Shown here: positions 14,720 through 20,380 of the stretch, in pieces
Position numbering within the stretch: position 1 is the first letter of the stretch
How the letters are laid out: the number at the start of each line of letters is the position of its first letter
DNA from: a virus
Strand: one strand, 5' to 3'
Virus record (IMG/VR): IMGVR_UViG_3300023115_000122
Location: 1-21,499 of that record
Length of the DNA stretch: 21,499 nt
Notes under the pieces: generated by a model
What the model was told of the DNA's origin: nothing
What the model saw: the letters and a program-made list of their open reading frames with translations, nothing else
Databases searched by the model: none
Translations under genes and position numbers: made by a program

Positions 14720-15405
14720 AAGTTAAACTTTTATCATATAGCCAACCAGCAGATCGTATTCATTCGGGAGAAGCTGGTTATGCTGGTTTACAAAATATTC
14801 AAGATTTAATTGCTTATTGTGCAAGAGTATCAAATCCAGGTAATCAAGCTAATACTAAAACAACTGCAAAATTACTTGATTACCTTGTTAAACATAAACA
14901 TTGGTCACCTTTTGAAATGGCTTCTGCTACTCTTGAAATAGAAACTACAAGAGATATTGCAAGACAGTTTTTAAGACATAGATCATTTTCTTTTCAGGAA
15001 TTTTCTCAAAGATATGCAGATCCTAATGATATGGGTAATGCATTTGTTATCCGTGAAGCAAGACTTCAAGATGAAAAAAATAGACAAAATAGTATTGAAA
15101 CATCTGATACAGCCTTACAGGCTTGGTGGCATGCCCAACAAGAATTTTTAATTGAACATACTAAAAGAATATATAAAGAAGCAAGAGAAAGGGGTATAGC
15201 AAAAGAACAGGCACGGGCAATTTTACCAGAAGGTAATACAGTTTCCCGTTTATATGCAAGTGGTACAATTAGATCATGGATTCATTACATAGAGTTACGT
15301 TCCGCAAACGGGACTCAAAAAGAACATATGGATCTAGCTATAGGTATTGCAAAAGCAATCTCTAAGATTTATCCTTCAGTAGAAAACTTTATTCAAGAGG
15401 AGTAA
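14716..15405 (+). CDS. thyX: ThyX, flavin-dependent thymidylate synthase
   Basis: A 229-residue ThyX converting dUMP to dTMP with FAD and methylene-tetrahydrofolate. The ThyX signature RHRSFSFQEFSQR at 87-99 matches RHRxxSxxxxSxR exactly. HWSPFEMASATLEIE near 62-76 and the C-terminal ARAILPEGNTVSRLYASGTIRSWIHYIELR region match the flavin/dUMP site. Size is normal for the family. Start is TTG 14716 overlapping the upstream stop (TTGA); no in-frame ATG is nearby. Phage ThyX secures dTTP for AT-rich genome replication. Confidence 0.97.
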   Translation: MKVKLLSYSQPADRIHSGEAGYAGLQNIQDLIAYCARVSNPGNQANTKTTAKLLDYLVKHKHWSPFEMASATLEIETTRDIARQFLRHRSFSFQEFSQRYADPNDMGNAFVIREARLQDEKNRQNSIETSDTALQAWWHAQQEFLIEHTKRIYKEARERGIAKEQARAILPEGNTVSRLYASGTIRSWIHYIELRSANGTQKEHMDLAIGIAKAISKIYPSVENFIQEE

Positions 15406-15409
15406 TTTA

Positions 15410-15628
15410 ATGGGAAGAAAACTTTCAACTTATTATTCGGACCACGGTAAAGGTTACTGTGAAATACATTTTGATTTCAAAGAAGAATATGGTTATATAA
15501 AGTATTTTGATAATAATGAAAAGCTATTTTTTGTTGAAGATTATAAAGGTAAATCAATGAGATATATTGAAGATGCTGCAGAAAACTGGGCTCTTGGTAT
15601 AAAACTCTTAGAAGCGGATTATCATTGA
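15410..15628 (+). CDS. Small phage protein after thyX, function unknown
   Basis: A 72-residue protein, MGRKLSTYYSDHGKGYCEIHFDFKEEYGY..., with alternating hydrophobic strands (YIKYFDNNEKLFFVEDYKGK) followed by a C-terminal helix IEDAAENWALGIKLLEADYH. This small alpha/beta pattern is common among marine T4-like phages, without known function. AGAGGAG at 15395-15401 precedes ATG 15410. The next gene may overlap its stop as TTGA. Confidence 0.75.
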   Translation: MGRKLSTYYSDHGKGYCEIHFDFKEEYGYIKYFDNNEKLFFVEDYKGKSMRYIEDAAENWALGIKLLEADYH

Positions 15629-15633
15629 CTTTT

Positions 15634-15801
15634 ATGGCGTTTCAAGGTAGTAAAGAAATAATCTGGCATATAACATGTTCTTGTTGTAAGTTTTATTTTA
15701 CTCTTCCCACTATGGAAGAAAATTATAGAATAGATAGGGGAAGTTTTTATTGTCCAAGCTGCGGAAAAAATCAAAGTGTAAAAATTATAAAAGAGGAATA
15801 A
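15634..15801 (+). CDS. Small zinc-ribbon protein
   Basis: A 55-residue protein with two cysteine pairs, TCSCC (C15, C17, C18) and CPSCG (C40, C43), spaced as in a zinc ribbon. An upstream in-frame TTG at 15625 overlapping the previous stop (TTGA, as at thyX) would add three residues and may be the true start. Small phage zinc ribbons often bind nucleic acid or stabilise partner proteins. The next ATG immediately follows the stop codon, indicating coupling to the PRTase gene. Confidence 0.7.
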   Translation: MAFQGSKEIIWHITCSCCKFYFTLPTMEENYRIDRGSFYCPSCGKNQSVKIIKEE

Positions 15802-16224
15802 ATGCCACATAAAACTAATTCAGATTTATTTGAAGCTGGTGAATTTATAAGTCACGCTAAACTAAAACTTAATTGGAAAATAGAATGTGATGCAATTAGA
15901 CCAAAAGAATGGCATGTACTTGCTCAGATTATAAAAGAGTTTGAACCACAACCCTGGAGAAAAGCAGTAGGTATACCACGTGGTGGTATATCTTTAGGTA
16001 ATGCACTTGATAAATATTCAACAAATAATCCTAATGATCCTATTCTAATTGCTGATGATGTATATACCACTGGTACGAGTTTTAAAGAATTTATAAAAGA
16101 ATTTTATCCTGATGTTGCAACAATACAGTGGTGTGTTTTTGCTAGAAAACCTACAGAAGGTAGAGTAAAGGCTTTATTTACAATGCCAGATAAAGGTAGA
16201 CATGGCTTAAATTGGAGAAAATAA
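15802..16224 (+). CDS. Phosphoribosyltransferase (type I PRTase fold)
   Basis: A 140-residue PRTase. The PRPP loop is ILIADDVYTTGTS at 81-93, with the paired acidic residues and TTGTS of type I enzymes; the pyrophosphate loop is GIPRGG at 57-62. It transfers ribose-5-phosphate from PRPP to a base, probably in nucleotide salvage or synthesis alongside ThyX and the MazG-like protein. It is shorter than orotate or hypoxanthine PRTases (about 180-210), lacking most of the hood, so the base is unclear. ATG 15802 abuts the upstream stop, with AGAGGA at 15791-15796. Confidence 0.85.
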   Translation: MPHKTNSDLFEAGEFISHAKLKLNWKIECDAIRPKEWHVLAQIIKEFEPQPWRKAVGIPRGGISLGNALDKYSTNNPNDPILIADDVYTTGTSFKEFIKEFYPDVATIQWCVFARKPTEGRVKALFTMPDKGRHGLNWRK

Positions 16225-16227
16225 ATT

Positions 16228-16785
16228 ATGAAATATTATAAATTAGAACCATCAGTTAAAAAATCAGTTATAGAATGGCATACATTTAAAAGAAAAGATG
16301 CTGACGGAAATAGTATTTTTCTTCGTAAAGAATTAGGGTGGAGATATGGTGCTTGGTTAATTAGAGTTCCAGAAACAGAAGATGAAATTAAAGAATTTCT
16401 TTCCGATAAAGGAGACTATGATTCAATTCAAGAATATCTTGCAGATTATTATGGAGAGGAAGATATTATCACAGAAGAAACAAATTTGGAAGATTATCTT
16501 TTACCTAAGATAACAGATGAATTTGTAGATATAAGCGAAGACTATGAAGATGCTGAAATGCTAGAAACATGGGACGGCTGTTGGGAAGAATGGTCTCTTA
16601 TTGGTGCAGAACTTCGTGGTATTTCAGAGGAACAACAGGAACAATGGGTTGAAGAAGCGGCCGCTGCATATGATGAAGATTATGAAGATGGTGTAGAAGG
16701 TCTAGGTTGGCAGTTTATAGATTGTTTTTATGAAATGCATTGTAATCCAGAAATAACTCCATGTGATGAATATGGGAATACTTGA
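16228..16785 (+). CDS. Highly acidic phage protein, function unknown
   Basis: A 185-residue protein with a basic N-terminal quarter (YYKLEPSVKKSVIEWHTFKRKD) and a strongly acidic remainder rich in Glu/Asp (DYYGEEDIITEETNLEDY, EEAAAAYDEDYEDGVEG). Trp-rich segments LGWRYGAWLIRVPE and TWDGCWEEWSLIG suggest a folded core. Extreme acidity recalls DNA-mimic or protein-partner proteins, but no family is recognised. It overlaps the methyltransferase-like gene start by about 14 bases. Confidence 0.75.
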   Translation: MKYYKLEPSVKKSVIEWHTFKRKDADGNSIFLRKELGWRYGAWLIRVPETEDEIKEFLSDKGDYDSIQEYLADYYGEEDIITEETNLEDYLLPKITDEFVDISEDYEDAEMLETWDGCWEEWSLIGAELRGISEEQQEQWVEEAAAAYDEDYEDGVEGLGWQFIDCFYEMHCNPEITPCDEYGNT

Positions 16786-17278
16786 TGTTTTAAAAGTGGT
16801 TGGTCGTAATGAAGAAAGTGACGAATGTTACACTCCAGTAGAACAGATAAAACCGCTACTAAATTATCTTGATAAAGATAAAACTTATTATGAACCCACT
16901 TCTGGTATATCTTCAAATATAGTACAAGCTTTTACCGATAACGGCTATAAAATGAAAGGAAGTAACGGTAAAGACTTTTTTACTTGTAATTCAGACGATG
17001 TTTATGATGGTATTATAACCAATCCCCCGTATAGTAAAAAAGATAAATTTATTAGACATTGTTATAAATTAGAAAAACCTTTTGCATTACTTCTCCCGGT
17101 ATCTTCATTTCAAGGAGTAAGAAGGGGCGCTCTTTTTAGTAAATATGGTATGTCTGCATTAGTATATAATCATAGAGTTGATTTTACAGGCAATGGTAAC
17201 CCACATTTTGGTGTAGCATGGTTTATTCATGGTTTTTTACCACCAAATCAAATATTTTGGATTGATAATAAAATTTAA
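16772..17278 (+). CDS. Short N6-adenine methyltransferase-like protein
   Basis: About 168 residues. The catalytic motif IV is IITNPPYS at 81-88 (NPPY 84-87), typical of N6-adenine DNA methyltransferases, and DECYTPVEQIKPLLNYL near 17-33 matches the region before motif I. Motif I is YYEPTSGISS at 39-48 in place of the usual DxFxGxG, so the SAM-binding glycine loop is weakened. Typical Dam-type enzymes have 250-280 residues with a target-recognition domain that is absent here. It may be minimal, partner-dependent or inactive. ATG 16772 is preferred; GTG 16763 and ATG 16766 are in frame. None has a strong ribosome site. Confidence 0.75.
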   Translation: MGILDVLKVVGRNEESDECYTPVEQIKPLLNYLDKDKTYYEPTSGISSNIVQAFTDNGYKMKGSNGKDFFTCNSDDVYDGIITNPPYSKKDKFIRHCYKLEKPFALLLPVSSFQGVRRGALFSKYGMSALVYNHRVDFTGNGNPHFGVAWFIHGFLPPNQIFWIDNKI

Positions 17279-17361
17279 AAAAAAATGTATTTTAGGGGTT
17301 TACAAACGAGTTTAAATATATTATATTAATAATATAAAGAGAATCGGTTAGGAGACTTACT
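17277..17361 (+). promoter_or_regulatory. Promoter/leader module C (GGGG-TTTACA class)
   Basis: The same A-tract, TGTATTTTAGGGG and TTTACA (17299-17304) as module A, with TATATT at 17322-17327 after 17 bases; predicted +1 is about 17334. The leader at 17332-17347 is identical to that of module B and includes AGAATCGG. TAGGAGACTTACT then precedes ATG 17362, close to GGAGACTTCTT in module A. Confidence 0.75.
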
Positions 17362-17778
17362 ATGGGTACCGCATCAATGATCGGAGTTTATAATAAAGAC
17401 GGATCAGTCACAGCATCTTACTGCCATTATGACGGCTATCTTTCTTATAACGGAAGACTTTTAGTTGAAACATATAACACAACAGAAGCCGCAAATGCAG
17501 TTGCAAATTGTGGTTATCTTTCAGGTTTAACTAATGATCTTGATAATGATCTTAAAGAAGCTGTACATAAAAATGAAGAACCCCGAATTTATAATTCAGT
17601 TGATACCTTCCTAAAAGTTGGTGATCGTTATGCTGGAGCGGATTATCTTTATCTTTTTGATGGAAAAACATGGCTCTATACCGATACATATGGTAACCGT
17701 AAAGACCGTAAGTTTAAAGAAGTCGAAGCAGATTTGGTAGATCATGATGCTCCCAAATTCAATCAGGTAGCAGTATAA
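17362..17778 (+). CDS. Conserved-type phage protein beginning MGTASMIGV
   Basis: A 138-residue protein with the recurrent phage start pattern 'MGT.S.IGV...DGSV.A.YCH.DGY' seen here as MGTASMIGVYNKDGSVTASYCHYDGY. After a helical middle with AANAVANCGYLSGL, the C-terminal part VGDRYAGADYLYLFDGKTWLYTD resembles a small beta domain. Many lytic phages carry relatives, all of unknown function. It has its own strong promoter (module C) and couples to the lysis-type gene by TAATG overlap. Early expression is plausible from the promoter class. Confidence 0.8.
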   Translation: MGTASMIGVYNKDGSVTASYCHYDGYLSYNGRLLVETYNTTEAANAVANCGYLSGLTNDLDNDLKEAVHKNEEPRIYNSVDTFLKVGDRYAGADYLYLFDGKTWLYTDTYGNRKDRKFKEVEADLVDHDAPKFNQVAV

Positions 17779-18335
17779 TGAAACTTAGTAATTTATTATC
17801 TGGTATTATAAACGGTATTACTGCAACAGCTATTATAGTTGTTGCAGGCACTCAACTCTATGCCAATGATCATAGCTGGGATAAAAAACAAATAAGTAAA
17901 ATCACAAATAATGATTTACATTGTCTCCAGCAAAATATTTTCTTTGAAGCAAGAAATCAAACAGTAAAGGGACAAGTTGCCGTAGCATGGGTAACACTCA
18001 ATCGTTTAGATGATACTCGTTATCCAAATACAATTTGTGGAGTTGTAAAGCAAGCTAATCGTGATTCAAATGGTAATATCATTAAACATAAATGTCAGTT
18101 CAGTTGGTATTGCGACGGCAAATCGGATAAAATACCCAGTAATAAAATATCACAAAATGCTTGGAAACAAGCTGGTATTGTAGCCGAGGTTGTTCTAATG
18201 GATAGAATGTCTGGATATATCTTTAAGGATCCTACTAAAGGTTCAACTATGTATCATGCCGATTGGGTATCACCATACTGGAAAGTAAAGTATGATCAGG
18301 TAGCTTATATTGAAGACCATGTTTTCTACAAGTGA
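17778..18335 (+). CDS. Cell wall hydrolase, SleB family (endolysin candidate)
   Basis: A 185-residue exported SleB/Hydrolase_2-type peptidoglycan hydrolase. The N-terminus has a hydrophobic signal or signal-anchor (GIINGITATAIIVVAGTQLYA, about 9-29). The domain follows: LHCLQQNIFFEARNQ with catalytic candidate E57, GQVAVAWVTLNR, YPNTICGVV, CQFSWYCDG, and a C-terminal STMYHADWVSPYW. The family cleaves glycan strands. With a secretion-type N-terminus it could act in the periplasm without a holin channel, like signal-arrest-release endolysins, though the segment ends in a cleavable-looking LYA-ND. Likely the phage lysin. Start overlaps the upstream stop (TAATG). Confidence 0.9.
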   Translation: MKLSNLLSGIINGITATAIIVVAGTQLYANDHSWDKKQISKITNNDLHCLQQNIFFEARNQTVKGQVAVAWVTLNRLDDTRYPNTICGVVKQANRDSNGNIIKHKCQFSWYCDGKSDKIPSNKISQNAWKQAGIVAEVVLMDRMSGYIFKDPTKGSTMYHADWVSPYWKVKYDQVAYIEDHVFYK

Positions 18336-18342
18336 GGAAAAA

Positions 18343-18627
18343 ATGAAAAATAAAATTGACTATCGTTTTAACGAAGAAAACTATATCAAGGAGTTTAAAG
18401 AATATATTGACGCTACTTATAGTCAACACTATTCTCAGAATAAATTCCAATCCACTGAAGTAATCATGGATCGTGGTCATGGTACAGGTTTCTGTATGGG
18501 AAATGTTGATAAATATTCCAATAGATATGGAAAGAAAGGTACTGCAGCAGATGCTCGTAAAGACCTTATGAAAGTTTTACATTACGCTCTCCTTCAACTA
18601 TATGTGCATGACAATGATCTTGGATAA
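18343..18627 (+). CDS. DUF3310/SaV-like protein
   Basis: A 94-residue protein. The segment SQHYSQNKFQSTEVIMDRGHGTGFCMGNVDKY at about 27-58 followed by SNRYGKKGTAADARKDLMKVLHYALLQL fits the DUF3310 pattern (HY...eVI....FC.GN..KY..R...K....D..K...Y). The family is widespread in phages, with no firmly established function; links to nucleotide metabolism have been suggested. ATG 18343 preceded by GTGAGGA is chosen over an upstream in-frame ATG at 18310 that lies inside the hydrolase gene. Confidence 0.8.
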   Translation: MKNKIDYRFNEENYIKEFKEYIDATYSQHYSQNKFQSTEVIMDRGHGTGFCMGNVDKYSNRYGKKGTAADARKDLMKVLHYALLQLYVHDNDLG

Positions 18628-18940
18628 TCACGTTAATGAAATCTTTAAAGATAATATAAATATGATGGTACCATGGTATCTTATGGCTTCATATGCTTAT
18701 TATGTAGAAGATGATCCGATCTTAACTGATAATTTTTTCGATAATATGGGTAAAAGAATCCTAGAAAACTGGGAAAAAATTACACATTTTCATAAACACT
18801 ATATCAGTAAAGACGAATTAAAAGCTGGAAGTTTTCTGGGAAAATATCCTAGCAGAGTTTCAGATTCTGTTAATGCTTTAAGAAAATATGGTTTTATTAA
18901 GAAAGAAAAGAAAGAAGTAACACTGGAAGATTTTTTCTAA
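18614..18940 (+). CDS. Clamp-tailed protein, candidate late-transcription co-activator (gp33-like)
   Basis: About 108 residues from ATG 18614 (in-frame ATGs at 18602 and 18608 are alternatives). The body reads VPWYLMASYAYYVEDDPILTDNFFDNMGKRILENW, then HFHKHYI and GKYPSRVSDSVNALRKYGF. The C-terminus EVTLEDFF nearly repeats the last residues of the DNA polymerase here (QTLEDFFG). In T4, gp43, gp55 and gp33 all end in such hydrophobic sliding-clamp-binding tails (gp33 ends TLDFLL) and gp33 is 112 residues. I infer a gp45-binding protein, most likely gp33-like, recruiting the clamp to RNA polymerase for late transcription. Body similarity to T4 gp33 is not evident. Confidence 0.55.
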   Translation: MILDNHVNEIFKDNINMMVPWYLMASYAYYVEDDPILTDNFFDNMGKRILENWEKITHFHKHYISKDELKAGSFLGKYPSRVSDSVNALRKYGFIKKEKKEVTLEDFF

Positions 18941-19132
18941 ATGAAACAAGAAATAATTAAATTTAAAAGTACAAATTATTATCGAAATAAAAAAAGAAAT
19001 GAACTTGTACGAAAAAGATTAAAAATAAAATACCAGAAAAGGGCAGGCACTTATCTTCTGGATCCTATGAATAAGAAAGAAGATAAAAACACACTTGAAT
19101 TTAATATTGATTCTGATTATATTATGATGTAA
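18941..19132 (+). CDS. Small basic protein, function unknown
   Basis: A 63-residue protein starting with the ATG immediately after the upstream stop. The first half is very basic (KSTNYYRNKKRNELVRKRLKIKYQKRAG), the second acidic (NKKEDKNTLEFNIDSDYIMM). The charge split suggests a nucleic-acid or ribosome contact, but no family is recognised. It is the last coding gene before the tmRNA and the immediate abutment supports co-translation. Confidence 0.6.
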   Translation: MKQEIIKFKSTNYYRNKKRNELVRKRLKIKYQKRAGTYLLDPMNKKEDKNTLEFNIDSDYIMM

Positions 19133-19152
19133 CATATTTACTACAATAAAAA

Positions 19153-19183
19153 ATGATTAATAAATCTTATAGTTATTAATCAT
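19153..19183 (+). repeat. Perfect 11-bp inverted repeat (hairpin) before the tmRNA
   Basis: ATGATTAATAA at 19153-19163 and its exact complement TTATTAATCAT at 19173-19183 enclose a nine-base loop. No T-run follows on the + strand, but an A-run precedes it, so it looks like an intrinsic terminator only for the minus strand. It could instead stabilise the upstream mRNA end, direct processing of the tmRNA precursor, or bind a regulator. Confidence 0.65.
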
Positions 19184-19201
19184 CATATAATACTATATAA
19201 T
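19173..19201 (+). promoter_or_regulatory. Possible tmRNA promoter
   Basis: TATAAT occurs at 19186-19191 and again at 19196-19201. For the second, TTATTA at 19173-19178 is a weak -35 box at 17-base spacing, within the hairpin arm. The predicted start near 19208 would lie just inside the acceptor piece, before the P2 strand at 19217. Weak compared with other promoters in the window. Confidence 0.35.
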
Positions 19202-19256
19202 CTGTAGACGTTATAAAGACTATATGGACCTGGGGGCGGCACCCAGCAGCTCCACC

Positions 19257-19344
19257 ATAAACACTTGATAGAGGACGCTCGAAAATTCTGGGAAGCAGAT
19301 AGGGAAGTAGCTACCTGATTCTGTGGAGAAATTCAAGTGTTTAT
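19257..19344 (+). repeat. 12-bp inverted repeat clamping the tmRNA intervening segment
   Basis: ATAAACACTTGA at 19257-19268 is perfectly complementary to TCAAGTGTTTAT at 19333-19344. These arms begin at the CCA end and stop just before the coding-piece GGGG, so they extend the acceptor stem and close the 90-base intervening segment (19258-19347) that is cut out during maturation. The interior holds a smaller hairpin around CAGATAG/CTACCTG (about 19296-19317). Confidence 0.9.
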
Positions 19345-19394
19345 GATGGGGCTGAAATAGGATCGACATGTATTCTAGTTTACAAAATACAAAT

Positions 19395-19439
19395 GCAAAC
19401 GATAACTTTGCACCATCTGGTTACGCACTAGCTGCATAA
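19395..19439 (+). other. tmRNA proteolysis-tag reading frame
   Basis: From the resume codon GCA at 19395 the frame reads ANDNFAPSGYALAA, followed by TAA at 19437-19439. With the alanine carried by the tmRNA the peptide added would be AANDNFAPSGYALAA. ANDNFA is typical of alphaproteobacterial tags (Caulobacter AANDNFAEEFAVAA), and the ALAA end suits ClpXP/ClpAP recognition. An A lies four bases before the resume codon, as in other tmRNAs. Confidence 0.92.
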
Positions 19440-19517
19440 CACAGGGGGTTGGCCACTTACCTAGCAACAGAAATAGTGGCACATTAATTTTAAAAATTCA
19501 TTAAGGGAATAAAACAA

Positions 19518-19898
19518 ATGAAAATCGCAGCACTCACAGTAGCAGCAACAATTGCAGCAACATCAGTATCAGCAATGGACCTTGGTTCAACAGGTCTTTC
19601 ACTTAACACAGAAGTAGACGCATCATGGGATCTTGATGCTGATACGAATAACCTTCTCGTTACTCTTGAGCCAGAGTTGGGTTACAGCATTGTTGGTGTG
19701 AGCCTTACGGCTGGTATGGATCTTAATGTTTATCAGAATGAAGAATTTGTTCTTGGTGATCAGTTTGACGCTCTTTCAATTGACTTTGGTGCGTCTTATC
19801 AAATTATGGAAGGCCTTTCCGCTTATGGTGAAACAACCTGGGACGTAGAAGCTAGTGAACTCGAAGCATCAAAAGTTGGTGTTACTTTTTCATTCTAA
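19518..19898 (+). CDS. Small outer-membrane beta-barrel (porin-like) protein
   Basis: A 126-residue exported protein. The signal peptide is residues 1-19 (MKIAALTVAATIAATSVSA, cleavage before MD). The mature part alternates polar and hydrophobic residues in strand-length runs (GLSLNTEVDASWDLD, LLVTLEPELGYSIVG, VSLTAGMDLNVY, LSIDFGASYQI, GLSAYGETTWDV, KVGVTFSF) and ends in Phe, the C-terminal signal read by the BAM machinery. It resembles short porin/OMP-like proteins. It lies 37 bases after the tmRNA, with no promoter of its own seen. Base composition and codon choice (many GCA, CTT, TTC) look richer in G+C than neighbours, hinting at host origin. A phage OMP could mask receptors or change permeability. 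Confidence 0.85.
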   Translation: MKIAALTVAATIAATSVSAMDLGSTGLSLNTEVDASWDLDADTNNLLVTLEPELGYSIVGVSLTAGMDLNVYQNEEFVLGDQFDALSIDFGASYQIMEGLSAYGETTWDVEASELEASKVGVTFSF

Positions 19899-19914
19899 TA
19901 AAATGAATTTCGAG

Positions 19915-19922
19915 TATAAATA
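19915..19922 (+). promoter_or_regulatory. T4-type late promoter box
   Basis: TATAAATA at 19915-19922 is the exact T4 late-promoter consensus, in the short intergenic space after the outer-membrane gene. Transcription would begin near 19928, upstream of the terminator-like hairpin at 19954-19980. Confidence 0.6.
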
Positions 19923-19953
19923 GTATTATCGGGTTGTTACGAAATAAACACGT

Positions 19954-19980
19954 GAGGGGCCACGGTTAGCCCCTCTTTTT
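19954..19980 (+). terminator. Intrinsic terminator after the outer-membrane gene
   Basis: GAGGGGC at 19954-19960 pairs perfectly with GCCCCTC at 19969-19975 across an eight-base loop, followed by TTTTT at 19976-19980. It is the most GC-rich hairpin in the window's intergenic DNA and should end transcripts from the tmRNA/OMP unit. Confidence 0.88.
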
Positions 19981-20001
19981 CGTTTAATGGAGGTAGCACT
20001 G

Positions 20002-20379
20002 ATGAAAAAGTTTATACTTATTTTAGCAGCTGCGATAGGCTTATCCATTCCAGCTTATGCGCAGCAGACGGATCAATCTAGTGGCAGGGGAGTTTTAATT
20101 CAAGCTCCTTGTGATTATTATCCTGTCGTATTTGAAGTTCAGAGACAAAGTAACGAAAGATTGATGTTTGTAGGTAACGGAGCAATAAAGGAATCCACTA
20201 GTAACAAATACTTTAGAGGAGCTGTTGCTGTTTGGTGGAATATGGAAACAGAAAATGCTTCTATAACAATTCAGTTTCCGGATGGTATGATATGTCTACT
20301 TTCTCCTGCTGGAAAATTTCAACCTTGGACTGGGTCACAGCCTTGGGAACCACCAAAAGAAAAGAAACAAAGTTTCTAA
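20002..20379 (+). CDS. Exported small protein, function unknown
   Basis: A 125-residue protein with a clear signal peptide (MKKFILILAAAIGLSIPAYA, cleavage before QQ). The mature part has two cysteines (APCDYY and GMICLL) that could form a disulphide, strands PVVFEVQRQ and ASITIQFPDG, and a Pro/Trp-rich, basic C-terminal tail (WTGSQPWEPPKEKKQSF). Start ATG 20002 lies eight bases after GGAGG (19989-19993), and is preferred over ATG 19987, which would spoil the signal peptide. Similar exported small proteins sit near structural genes of marine T4-like phages. No function can be given. Confidence 0.8.
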   Translation: MKKFILILAAAIGLSIPAYAQQTDQSSGRGVLIQAPCDYYPVVFEVQRQSNERLMFVGNGAIKESTSNKYFRGAVAVWWNMETENASITIQFPDGMICLLSPAGKFQPWTGSQPWEPPKEKKQSF

Positions 20380-20380
20380 G

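Larger units (their letters stand above)
19202..19480 (+). ncRNA. ssrA: Circularly permuted two-piece tmRNA
   Basis: Rescues stalled ribosomes by trans-translation. The acceptor piece comes first: GGAC 19226-19229, T stem CTGGG 19230-19234 and CCCAG 19242-19246 around a GGCGGCA loop, then CAGCTCC 19247-19253 and ACCA to 19257. The coding piece begins GGGGCTG at 19348-19354, pairing with CAGCTCC in a 7-bp acceptor stem with the G3-U wobble typical of alanine charging. GGATCGAC follows at 19360-19367. CATGTATTCT 19367-19376 pairs with AGACTATATG 19217-19226, one mismatch, as helix P2. The tag frame is at 19395-19439. GCCACT 19452-19457 pairs with AGTGGC 19475-19480 near the 3' end. Outer ends are approximate. 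Order and tag match alphaproteobacterial two-piece tmRNAs. Confidence 0.95.

Noticed and set aside
18655-18662. TATAAATA inside the clamp-tailed protein gene
   Set aside because: It matches the late consensus but lies early in a coding sequence with no gene start shortly downstream; chance matches are expected in AT-rich DNA.
19226-19257. T arm and CCA end as a tRNA gene
   Set aside because: No D arm or anticodon arm lies upstream, the T loop is non-canonical, and the pairing partner GGGGCTG lies downstream, so it is the acceptor piece of the permuted tmRNA.
19202-19480. tmRNA as a prophage attachment site or host flank
   Set aside because: Phage-type genes continue on both sides on the same strand, no integrase is present, and the tmRNA is complete rather than a partial duplicate.
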